Shown one piece after another: positions 16,636 to 24,541 of a stretch of 64,000 nt of DNA (its first letter is position 1; each line of letters opens with the position of its first letter). The notes under the pieces were generated by a model that was given only the letters and a program-made list of their open reading frames with translations, was not told the origin of the DNA and did not search any database. This stretch comes from JABMRW01 sp964396965 (GTDB taxonomy: Bacteria; Chloroflexota; Dehalococcoidia; Dehalococcoidales; BS750m-G39). The translations under genes and the position numbers were made by a program. The stretch spans positions 1 through 64,000 of the forward strand of contig CAYNGD010000003.1 of NCBI GenBank assembly GCA_964396965.1. Reading direction: 5' to 3'.

Positions 16636-18203
16636 AGTTTTTTGGGTCTATTGGCTCGCCTTATTAAAATCAAACAGCCGGCAGTTAAAGCCAGGAGGAG
16701 GGCGGCGCTTAAGATGAGCCAGGGCAGCAGCAGGGCTGCCTTATCTACGGGATAGACCGTACCCCCTACCGTTCCGCCAGACGGTGGGGGTGGCGGTGAA
16801 GTAGTCAGATGGAAGGCAACAGCGCCGCCGTTGGCTACCGCCCAGCCGCTGATGGCACCCCACTTGTCGGTGGACATCACCCGCCAGTAATAGTCACCGT
16901 CAGGGAGGGTCTGCCCCTCGCTGCCCGCAGTGTATGTCCCGCTCCCCTCGGCTTGTCCCACGGTGAAGCTGGCTGGCCCCTGGGCGAGCAGCTCCGAGGT
17001 GTAGTAGACTACCGGAGACGAGAAACCGGAGTCATTATCTATCTGGATGGTGTACTGGACGGTATCGTAGGTGTTAGGGTCGCTCTGGGTGAAGGTTAGT
17101 TCAGGGGTATTATCATTAACCGAGCTTCCGTCCACACATTCGGGTGGGCCCAGGTTGGTGGGGGTGTTGGGGGGGGCGTTGGCAAAGTATTCGTCGGCGC
17201 CGATGTCCACAATGGGTGAGGCGGCGTCCTCCCAGATGCGGGGGTCGCCCTCAAAGTCGGTGGTAAGCCAGCCCGGCACGGCGGCGTTGTCCCCGGCGTC
17301 AATGCAGGGGGAGGTGGCTTGGAGGTGGTAGTCGCCGCCGCCGACAAGTTGGGGGTCGGTGGTGAGACCGTTGCTTGATGTGCAGTTGACCAGGGTATTG
17401 CTGTAGATATCGTTGTAGTTAATGGTAAGGGTGGGGGTAAGACAGTATATTCCACTGCCGCTAGTTGCCGAGTTACTGGCAATGATGTTATTGGTAACGG
17501 TGGGTACGGCTGAGCTGCCATCAACATAGATAGCGCCGCCGTTGCTGCCGGCCGTGTTGCTGACGATGGTGTTATTGATGATGGTGGGTTGGGAGGTGCT
17601 GCTGATGTAGATGGCGCCGCCGTTGCTGGCGGCCGTGTTGCCAGTGATAATGCAGTTGGCGATGGTTGGGAAGGAGAGAGACCGGCAGCCGATGGCACCG
17701 CCGGTGCCGTAGGAGGTGTTGTTCTCGAAAACGCAATTAATTATCCTTGGTGAGGCGGGATTATTGATAATATAAATCCCGGCACCCCCGCTACCCGCTT
17801 CGTTGCCGGTGAAGATGCAGTTGCTCACCGTCGGCGAGCCGCCGTCGTCGTGCATCCCGCCGCCGAAGCTAGCCGCGCCGCCGGTGATGGTGAAGCCGTC
17901 GAGGGTGGTCGTCGAGTTAATGCTACCGACGTTAACCACCGAGGTAGAGCCGGTGCCCTGAATAGTGGTGGTGGCGGCCCCTGCCCCCAGCACCGATACC
18001 CCGTTTTTCAGGGTGATGTCCTCATTGTAGGTGCCGGCAGCCACATATATAGTATCTCCGGAGGAAGCAGCGGTAATGGCTGCTTGGATGGTGGTATAGT
18101 CACCCGGGACGTTGTAGCTTGCTCCCTGCGCTGGCAGTGCTATCACCAGGCTGAAGCTCAACACCAGCCCCAGGGCGAGCAGGATGCTCAGCAACCGCCT
18201 CAT
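16632..18203 (-). CDS. Secreted right-handed beta-helix surface protein
   Basis: A 523-residue protein: signal peptide ending at PAQGA, then a parallel beta-helix (residues about 30-340). The helix opens with YTTIQAAITAASSGDTIYVAAGTYNE and contains repeated coils of about 22-24 residues rich in Asn/Ser/Gly (NNTI..NTA.SNGGAIY pattern). It ends with the choice-of-anchor-type CIDAGDN segment. A fibronectin-like domain (about 345-475) follows, then a Pro-rich linker and C-terminal membrane helix (about 492-516) with a basic tail. It is a cell-surface protein; polysaccharide binding or cleavage is possible but no catalytic residues are assigned. Confidence 0.82.
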   Translation of the reverse strand: MRRLLSILLALGLVLSFSLVIALPAQGASYNVPGDYTTIQAAITAASSGDTIYVAAGTYNEDITLKNGVSVLGAGAATTTIQGTGSTSVVNVGSINSTTTLDGFTITGGAASFGGGMHDDGGSPTVSNCIFTGNEAGSGGAGIYIINNPASPRIINCVFENNTSYGTGGAIGCRSLSFPTIANCIITGNTAASNGGAIYISSTSQPTIINNTIVSNTAGSNGGAIYVDGSSAVPTVTNNIIASNSATSGSGIYCLTPTLTINYNDIYSNTLVNCTSSNGLTTDPQLVGGGDYHLQATSPCIDAGDNAAVPGWLTTDFEGDPRIWEDAASPIVDIGADEYFANAPPNTPTNLGPPECVDGSSVNDNTPELTFTQSDPNTYDTVQYTIQIDNDSGFSSPVVYYTSELLAQGPASFTVGQAEGSGTYTAGSEGQTLPDGDYYWRVMSTDKWGAISGWAVANGGAVAFHLTTSPPPPPSGGTVGGTVYPVDKAALLLPWLILSAALLLALTAGCLILIRRANRPKKL

Positions 18204-18297
18204 TTGAACCCCCCTTGATTTGCTTATGTTCTATGATATACCAAAAGGTGGATTTGTCAAGTTTAGTGAGGAGACATCTGTCAACAGCGGTAGAGCT

Positions 18298-18325
18298 TTG
18301 CCCTTATCCTGGGCTGTGCTACAAT
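18298..18325 (+). promoter_or_regulatory. Promoter of uvrC giving a leaderless transcript
   Basis: TTGCCC (18298-18303), a 16-bp spacer and TACAAT (18320-18325). The uvrC ATG is at 18334, only 8 nt after the -10 box and where transcription would start. No Shine-Dalgarno fits between them. Confidence 0.55.
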
Positions 18326-18333
18326 AAATCTGT

Positions 18334-20151
18334 ATGACGGCGGGCTATATCACCGAGCAGATAAAGGGGCTGCCCTCAAGCCCCGGCGTCTATCTCTTTA
18401 AGGATGCCAGGGGCAATATCCTCTACGTGGGCAAGGCGGTCAGCCTTAAGCACCGGGTAAGCTCCTATTTCGGCGGCGGGCAGAAGCTCACCCCCAAGAT
18501 AGGGCGCATGGTGAGCAAAATCGCTGACCTGGAGTACTTTGTCACCGCCTCGGAGCAGGAGGCGCTCATACTAGAGCTGAACCTGATAAAGCGGCACCGC
18601 CCCCGCTATAACGTACGCCTCAAGGATGACAAGACCTTCCCCTATCTCAAGATAGATCTGGCCGAGGACTGGCCCCGGGTGCACATCACCCGTCGGCTTG
18701 AAGAAAACGGGGGGCGCTACTTTGGCCCCTTTGCCAGCGCCAAATCGATACGCCAGACGCTAAGACTGCTCAAGGGCATCTTCCCCTTTCGCTCCTGCTC
18801 AAGGCCAATCACCGGCACCGATGCTCGCCCCTGCCTTGACTACCACATCGGCAACTGCCTGGCACCCTGCATCGGCGCCGTCAGCCGCCGGGACTACGCC
18901 GAGGTCATCAGGCAGGTCGTCCTCTTTCTGGAGGGGAAGCAGGAGAGGGTGGTCAAGGAGCTTAAGACCCAGATGGAGCGGGCGTCGGAGAACCTGGACT
19001 ACGAGAAGGCCGCCCGCCTGAGGGACCAGATTCAGGCGGTGGAGCAGGTGGTCGAGGGACAGCGTATTGCTGCCAGGGTAAAAGGGGAGCAGGACGTCAT
19101 CGCCTTTAAGGGAGATAGAGACCAGGCCTACGTGCAGGCCTTCTTTATTCGCGGCGGCAAGCTCATCGGCCGGGAGAGCTTTCTGCTTCAGGGCACCAGC
19201 GACGAGGCGCCGGGGCAGGTAATGTCCGGCTTCATCCAGCAGTTCTACGCCTCCGCCCCGCATATCCCCCCGCTGTTATTGCTCCAGCACCCGGTTGAGG
19301 ATGCTGCTATGCTCCAGGACTGGCTTTCCGCCAGACGTGGGGGCCGGGTAAAGATTGAGGTGCCCCGGCGCGGCAGCAAGAAAGAGCTGGTGGGCATCGT
19401 GGCCGAGAACGCCCGGCAGGGACTGGAGCAGCTTAGAATCAAGCAGTTTGCCTCGTCCAAAACGCTATCGGCGGCGCTGGAAGAGATAAAAAAGGAGCTT
19501 GATTTGCCCCGCCTCCCCGCCCGCATCGAGGGCTACGATATATCCGATATTCAGGGGGCTGCTGCCGTGGGCAGCCTGGTCGTCTTCGAGGGGGGCCGGC
19601 CCAAACCTGCTCATTATAGGCGCTTTAGAATCAAGACCGTAACTGGCGCTGACGACTACGCCATGCTCGGCGAGGTGCTCAAAAGGAGGTTCAAGCGGGC
19701 GGGCGATGCCTCGGATAGCTGGGCGGTTGTGCCCGACCTGGTCCTCATCGACGGGGGCAAGGGGCAGCTCGGCGCCGCCCTGACCGCCATGAGGGAGGTG
19801 GGGGCTGAGTCTGTACCCGCCGCCGCTCTGGCCAAAGAAAACGAGGAGCTCTTTATCCCCGGCAGCTCAAAGCCCGTAGTTTTACCACACTCCTCACCTG
19901 GCTTGCATCTTTTGCAGCGCCTCCGCGACGAGGCGCACCGCTTCGCCCTGGGCTATCACCAGAGGCTGAGGAAAAAGCAGACCTTCGCTTCGGCGCTGGA
20001 CGACATCCCCGGCATCGGGCCAAAGCGCAAACGGGCCCTGCTCCGCCAGTTCGGCTCGGTCAAGGCCGTAAAAGAGGCTTCAATCAATGAACTGGCCACG
20101 GCTAAGGGCATAACCCGCAGTTTAGCTGCAAAGATAAAGGAGTATTTATAG
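18334..20151 (+). CDS. uvrC: Excinuclease ABC subunit C
   Basis: A 605-residue nucleotide excision repair endonuclease that makes both incisions around UvrB-bound lesions. Domains in order: GIY-YIG nuclease (GVYLF at 17-21, ILYVGK at 28-33), a Cys-containing linker (CSRPITGTDARPCLDYHIGNC), UVR motif (about 200-235), the RNase H-like C-terminal nuclease (EGYDISDIQG..., LVLIDGGKGQL) and tandem helix-hairpin-helix (IPGIGPKRKRALLRQFGS). The start at 18334 matches the family N-terminus although there is no ribosome binding site. Confidence 0.97.
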   Translation: MTAGYITEQIKGLPSSPGVYLFKDARGNILYVGKAVSLKHRVSSYFGGGQKLTPKIGRMVSKIADLEYFVTASEQEALILELNLIKRHRPRYNVRLKDDKTFPYLKIDLAEDWPRVHITRRLEENGGRYFGPFASAKSIRQTLRLLKGIFPFRSCSRPITGTDARPCLDYHIGNCLAPCIGAVSRRDYAEVIRQVVLFLEGKQERVVKELKTQMERASENLDYEKAARLRDQIQAVEQVVEGQRIAARVKGEQDVIAFKGDRDQAYVQAFFIRGGKLIGRESFLLQGTSDEAPGQVMSGFIQQFYASAPHIPPLLLLQHPVEDAAMLQDWLSARRGGRVKIEVPRRGSKKELVGIVAENARQGLEQLRIKQFASSKTLSAALEEIKKELDLPRLPARIEGYDISDIQGAAAVGSLVVFEGGRPKPAHYRRFRIKTVTGADDYAMLGEVLKRRFKRAGDASDSWAVVPDLVLIDGGKGQLGAALTAMREVGAESVPAAALAKENEELFIPGSSKPVVLPHSSPGLHLLQRLRDEAHRFALGYHQRLRKKQTFASALDDIPGIGPKRKRALLRQFGSVKAVKEASINELATAKGITRSLAAKIKEYL

Positions 20152-20154
20152 AAT

Positions 20155-21129
20155 ATGCCGGCCAACCTGCCGCCGCAGTACTTTGACGCCGAGAAGAACT
20201 TCCGGGAGGCCAAAGACCCGCTGGAGAAGATAGCCGCCCTGGAGGAGATGCTGGCCATTATGCCCAAGCACAAGGGCACCGACCATCTCCGCGCCGAACT
20301 CAGGGGCCGGATTGCCAAGCTCAGCCAGCTGGCCGCCAAGAAGAGCGGCGCCCGGCGGGCTTCAATGGTCATCGAGAGGGAGGGGGCGGCCCAGGTGGCC
20401 GTGGTCGGCCTGCCCAACGCCGGCAAGTCCCGGCTTATCGCCGCCATCACCAACGCCTCCCCGTCCGTGGCCGAATACCCCTTCACCACCCACAGCGCCA
20501 CTCCGGGGATGATGGAGTTCGAGAACATCAAGATACAGCTTATCGATACCCCGCCCCTGGCCCCCCAGACCATCGAGTTCTGGCTGCCGCCCCTGCTCCG
20601 GCGGGCAGACGCCCTGCTGGTCATGGTGGACTTAGGCCGTGACCCGCTGGAACAGATGGAATCCATTATTTCTCAACTGACGAAGATGCGAATACTGATA
20701 GAGGACGCCGGGGCGGACTCGGAATTCACTATCTGGCACCAGAGGGCGCTTATTATCGGCAGCAAGCTTGACCTTGACGCCGCCGCCCCGAATTTTGAGA
20801 CGCTCAGAGGTGAATATGGAGGCCGGTTCCCGGTTATCGCCATCTCCACTGAGCAGGGCACCGGTCTGGAAGAGCTCAAATCCAAAATATATGAGGTTTT
20901 GAATATCATCCGGGTCTATACCAAGGCACCGGGGCAAAAGCCCGAATTTACCGACCCCATCGTCGTCCCCAGGGGCAGCACCCTGGCCGATGCCGCCGCC
21001 GAGGTGCACAAGGACTTCGCCGCCAATATGAAGTACGCCCGCATCTGGGGCTCGGGCAAGCACGACGGCGTTATGGCCAGGAGAGACCACGTCTTAGAAG
21101 ACGGCGATATAATCGAGCTGCACCTTTAG
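20155..21129 (+). CDS. Obg/DRG-family GTPase with TGS domain
   Basis: A 324-residue GTPase, 3 bp after uvrC. A helical N-terminal region (about 1-70, with QYFDAEKNFREAKDPLEKIAALEEMLA) precedes the G domain: G1 GLPNAGKS (85-92), G3 DTPP (131-134), and a G4-like IIGSKLDL in place of NKxD. It ends in a TGS domain (about 265-324, VVPRGSTLADAAAEVHKDF... to DGDIIELHL). This layout is that of the DRG/Rbg subfamily, more common in archaea and eukaryotes, where it works in ribosome function. The G4 variation is notable. Confidence 0.87.
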   Translation: MPANLPPQYFDAEKNFREAKDPLEKIAALEEMLAIMPKHKGTDHLRAELRGRIAKLSQLAAKKSGARRASMVIEREGAAQVAVVGLPNAGKSRLIAAITNASPSVAEYPFTTHSATPGMMEFENIKIQLIDTPPLAPQTIEFWLPPLLRRADALLVMVDLGRDPLEQMESIISQLTKMRILIEDAGADSEFTIWHQRALIIGSKLDLDAAAPNFETLRGEYGGRFPVIAISTEQGTGLEELKSKIYEVLNIIRVYTKAPGQKPEFTDPIVVPRGSTLADAAAEVHKDFAANMKYARIWGSGKHDGVMARRDHVLEDGDIIELHL

Positions 21130-22303
21130 TCAGAGCAGCGAGGGCAGCTTCCTGGCCGCCGCCTCCATAGCCCTGGCCTTCTTTATGGCTTCCTCCCGCC
21201 GCTTCTTCACCCGGCGCACCAGTCCGCCAATGATGTCGTAGTAGCCTTTTACCCGCTCGATAGAGCTGAGACCGGAGAGCAGCAGCGTCACCCCCAGCCC
21301 CCCCCCGCCCCCGGGGATAGTCACAGCTCCTTATTACCGCTACCGGCGCCGCACCTTTGAGGAAGCCGCCCAGTTCCTGGAAGAGCTCCGGCCTCATCTC
21401 GGCGGCTGGCGCCGATACCAGGTAAAGCGCTCTGGCGGCATCCTCCGGACGGCAGTCAACCGCCAGCCGGCTCAGGGCTGCCTCCACCGCCGGAATGCCC
21501 GCCTGTCGCTCGGCGGCCCTGCTCCGGAAGCTGCGCCCAAGGCCGAAAAGCCCCCGCGAGGGTAGCGGCGACTGGCCGCAGCCGATGGCGCTCCAGCCGC
21601 TGAGCGTCTGCCTGATATTACCGAAGTCGGCCATGCTCGTTCCAATGTATCTGCTTTTTTCCTCCTCGCCGGCGCAGAGCAGGTCGTAGAAGGGCTCGAC
21701 CATAAGCTCGTTGATTTTATCCGGCCTGTCCCTCAGGGCGGCTTCCCGGCTGACATAGCGCTGGTTATCGGCCACTAAGACGGCCTCGGCCACCGAGTGA
21801 ATAGACTTGAGTGATATGGCGGCGTTGTAGGTGAGGTGTTCCTCCTCGGCCTCCTCGTCCCGGAAGGGGAGAACGGCCAGGGCGTAGACCGGCTTGTCCT
21901 GGTAGCAGCCCTTCAAGTCCCGGGCTATTACCGGCATACCGCCAGAGCCGGTGCTGCCGATAACGCTGGCAATGAGCAGGAAGGCATCGGTCTCGAAGAG
22001 CCTGCCGGCGGCCCTTACCGCATCAAGGACTCGGCTGCTGTTTTCCGAGATAATCCCGGCGCCGATTTCGCTCATCCGCACCATCTCTTCACCGTTTGTC
22101 CGGGGGCTTTCGATGAGGATTCGGTGCCGGGGGTCGGGTTTTATAGCCCGCAGGCTTTCCAGGTCGGTCTGGTCAACGTCAACGGCCAAGGCGTCGGTGA
22201 CTATCTCCAGCCCCCTTTTGCCCCTGGCTTTTTTGTTCAGACCGGCGAACTCTTGGGCAATCCTTCCCCCGCACCGCCCCACTCCGATGACCAGCAGTTT
22301 CAC
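21130..22303 (-). pseudogene. Tubulin/FtsZ-superfamily GTPase with a poly-G frameshift
   Basis: Residues 1-332 form a tubulin/FtsZ-type protein: MKLLVIGVGRCGGR nucleotide-binding start, the glycine-rich T4-like loop GSTGSGG (116-122), YALAVLPF and then VLVADNQRY. At a run of nine G (21298-21306 on the complementary strand) the frame shifts. Read with one G fewer, the protein continues as LGVTLLLSGLSSIERVKGYYDIIGG, ends in a basic helix, and stops at 21130, one base from the GTPase stop. The unshifted frame instead runs into the neighbouring gene with low-complexity sequence. It may be a sequencing error, so the gene may be intact. It is more like non-FtsZ tubulin homologues (CetZ-like) than division FtsZ. 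Confidence 0.72.
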
Positions 22304-22431
22304 CCGACACCCCCTGGCTTTTATGTAGTGACAATTGTATCACAAAGGGCAGAAAAATGCCAGAGGGCATTAGATTTGGTAAGATTTTAGCTGTAATTAT
22401 TTTAAGATAGTGTTGACATGATGAGTTAATT

Positions 22432-22827
22432 ATGGCCTTAATCCCGCCGCCGATTAAAAGCTATACAGCCGCAGTCTATGGCGCTATAATGAGGGGGCTA
22501 TCGTCCATGGACGCTTCCACCAAGTTACGCAGAATAGAATATCTTCTGGGCACGCTGCTGGGGCTGGTCGTGGCCGACGGCCTCATCAGCCAGTTCCTTA
22601 TCAAGAGCGGATTAGGTCAGGAGGGGAACCCCTTCATCAGGGCTGTGGTCACCGAGAACAATTTTCTGGTGGTTAAAATGTGCAGCGCTATTCTCTGCGT
22701 CCTGATACTGTGGAACATGGCCAGGAGGTCGCCGGGGCTGATATTTATCTTCAGTGCCTGCATCGTTGGGCTTTATACCGCTATTTTGTTCTGGAATATA
22801 GCCGTTTTCTTGGTTTTCAGCACCTAG
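22432..22827 (+). CDS. DUF5658-like small membrane protein
   Basis: A membrane protein of up to 131 residues with about three hydrophobic helices. The segment LVVADGLISQFLIKSGLGQEGNPF (read at about residues 43-66) with E-x-NP after helix 1 resembles DUF5658 proteins. The start is uncertain: ATG at 22432, 22489 or 22507 are in frame, and the last (MDASTKLRRIEYLLG) fits the family best. TATAAT at 22485-22490 may be a -10 box, which would also favour 22507. Function unknown. Confidence 0.65.
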   Translation: MALIPPPIKSYTAAVYGAIMRGLSSMDASTKLRRIEYLLGTLLGLVVADGLISQFLIKSGLGQEGNPFIRAVVTENNFLVVKMCSAILCVLILWNMARRSPGLIFIFSACIVGLYTAILFWNIAVFLVFST

Positions 22828-22937
22828 GCTAAGCAAATTATTCCGCCTTTGACTTACCCCAACCCCTCCTCCCTTTACCTGCCGGAGGTTTAGTATTAAT
22901 ATTAAATTTACAGCGAGTTTCAGGGAAGGAGGACAAA

Positions 22938-23708
22938 ATGGGTCGCGTGGATGGTAAAACAGCCATCATAACCGGCGCCGCCAGGGGGCTGGGTAAGGCG
23001 ATGGCCCAGCTGCTGGCCAGGGAGGGGGCCAGGGTTGTAATTGCCGATATCCTTGAGGACGCAGGCGGGGAGACGGCCGAGGGAATAAAGCGCGAAGGGG
23101 GCAAGGCTATCTTTTTGAGGCATGATGTCACCAGCGAGGATAGCTGGAGCAAGCTAATGGGGAAGACCCTGTCCGAATTCGGCAAGCTGGATGTCCTGGT
23201 GAACAACGCCGGGGTGATGCTGGTCAAGGAGATTGCCGATACCACCCTTGAGGAGTGGCGCCGGCTCATGAGCGTTAACCTGGACGGCGTTTTCCTGGGG
23301 ACGAAGCACGCTATCAGGACGATGAGGGAGAGCGGCGGCGGCTCTATTGTTAATATCTCCTCGGCGGCGGGTCTTATCGGTACTGTTGATGACACGGCGG
23401 CCTATGTGGCCAGTAAGGGCGCGGTTAGGCTGTTTACCAAGGCGGCGGCCCTGGAGTGCTCTAAGAAAGGCCACAACTATAATATACGGGTTAACTCGGT
23501 GCACCCCGGTGTCATCAAAACGGATATGGTAGCCGGTATGATGGCCCACGATGAGGAGTTCAAGAAGAGGCTGGAGTCCACCCATCCCATCGGCTTTCTG
23601 GGCGAGCCGATAGATATTGCTTACATTGTCCTTTATCTGGCCTCGGACGAGTCCAGGCTGGCCACCGCCGACGAGTTTGTTATTGACGGGGGCTGGACGG
23701 GGAGCTAG
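22938..23708 (+). CDS. Short-chain dehydrogenase/reductase
   Basis: A 256-residue classical SDR. The NAD(P) motif TGAARGLG is at residues 12-19, NNAG at 89-92, and the catalytic residues N114, S142, Y156 and K160 are all present. The DIL after the second strand (D37) suggests NAD preference. The C-terminal DEFVIDGGWTG is typical of the cyclopentanol or glucose dehydrogenase-like branch; the substrate is unknown. RBS GGAAGGAGG precedes the ATG. It is followed by a strong terminator. Confidence 0.92.
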   Translation: MGRVDGKTAIITGAARGLGKAMAQLLAREGARVVIADILEDAGGETAEGIKREGGKAIFLRHDVTSEDSWSKLMGKTLSEFGKLDVLVNNAGVMLVKEIADTTLEEWRRLMSVNLDGVFLGTKHAIRTMRESGGGSIVNISSAAGLIGTVDDTAAYVASKGAVRLFTKAAALECSKKGHNYNIRVNSVHPGVIKTDMVAGMMAHDEEFKKRLESTHPIGFLGEPIDIAYIVLYLASDESRLATADEFVIDGGWTGS

Positions 23709-23745
23709 CTTTAGGGTAACCCCTTATCCCCCCACCCAATAAAGA

Positions 23746-23767
23746 GAGGGGGCTTTTAAGCCCCCTC
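23746..23767. terminator. Palindromic terminator after the SDR gene
   Basis: A perfect inverted repeat GAGGGGGCTT/AAGCCCCCTC separated by TT, 38 bp after the SDR stop. The T-tract is poor, so it may be only a transcript-stabilising hairpin. Confidence 0.5.
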
Positions 23768-23800
23768 ATAACCCATTTCCCCATCCCGCTTTCATCCCAG

Positions 23801-23870
23801 CGTTTTGCGTCCCATACCCACCCACCCAAAGTGGCTTTGCCTCTCTTAGAGTCTTTTCACCCCCGAACCC
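23801..23870. repeat. Intergenic repeat, left-end fragment (copy B)
   Basis: GTTTTGCGTCCCATACCCAC then CCACCC and AAAGTGGCTTTGCCTC match the left end of copies C, D and H. The right end is not recognisable before the NYN promoter, so it is a partial copy. Confidence 0.6.
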
Positions 23871-23886
23871 CAGTGCCACCCCTACC

Positions 23887-23914
23887 TTGACACCCAGTAT
23901 TTCAGTAGTATAAT
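23887..23914 (+). promoter_or_regulatory. Strong promoter of the NYN-domain gene
   Basis: TTGACA (23887-23892), a 16-bp spacer and a consensus TATAAT (23909-23914). The likely ATG at 23922 is 8 nt after the -10, implying a leaderless mRNA. An ATG at 23913 overlaps the -10 box and cannot be used from this promoter. Confidence 0.7.
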
Positions 23915-23921
23915 GCCACCG

Positions 23922-24431
23922 ATGAAGAAACTGCTTTTTAACCAAGCTTTTATTGATGGTACAAACTTATATCTGTCAGCTAAAAATCCAGGATGGGAAA
24001 TAGATTGGTTGTTGTTTAGAGAATATCTGCGGAAGAGGCACAATGTAAGCCATGCTTACTACTTCGTAGGGTACCTAGAGAAATATCGGTACCTTTACGA
24101 TGAATTAAAAGATTATGGCTACATTTTAATCCATAAACCGGTGCTTAAACTACCAGGTGGCGAAATTAAGGGAAATTGTGATGCTGAGTTAGTTTTAAGA
24201 GCAATGGTTGAGATTAATAATTACAACAAAGCAGTAGTTGTAACAGGTGACGGTGATATAAGCTGTTTGATAGAACATTTGCGTAACATTGACAAGTTCA
24301 AGCTTGTTATAGCGTGCAGGCAAGATAGTTGTTCTTATTTGCTAAGGAAGGCCGCAGGTGGCAATATCATGTTCTTAGATGCTTTGAGGGATAAATTTGA
24401 GAAAAAGCAGAAGGGGCAATTGCAGGATTAG
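23922..24431 (+). CDS. NYN-domain (PIN-like) ribonuclease
   Basis: A 169-residue NYN/LabA-type protein. Acidic residues expected for metal-dependent RNA cleavage are D12 and N15 (FIDGTNLY), D87 (GNCDAEL), and D110 and D112 (VVTGDGDIS). The family acts on RNA; the target here is unknown. It is clearly more A/T-rich than its neighbours and lies between a repeat fragment and a phage terminase gene, which suggests transfer. It has its own consensus promoter. ATG at 23922 is preferred over 23913 because the latter lies inside the -10 box. Confidence 0.85.
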   Translation: MKKLLFNQAFIDGTNLYLSAKNPGWEIDWLLFREYLRKRHNVSHAYYFVGYLEKYRYLYDELKDYGYILIHKPVLKLPGGEIKGNCDAELVLRAMVEINNYNKAVVVTGDGDISCLIEHLRNIDKFKLVIACRQDSCSYLLRKAAGGNIMFLDALRDKFEKKQKGQLQD

Positions 24432-24541
24432 CACCTACAATCCCCCCTTCCATCATGATGCAACTATGTTAGCACATGCATTAGCGTATGTCAAGTTCCT
24501 ATTGCCGTTCTACTATGTTCCTTCACACTTACTTTAGTACC

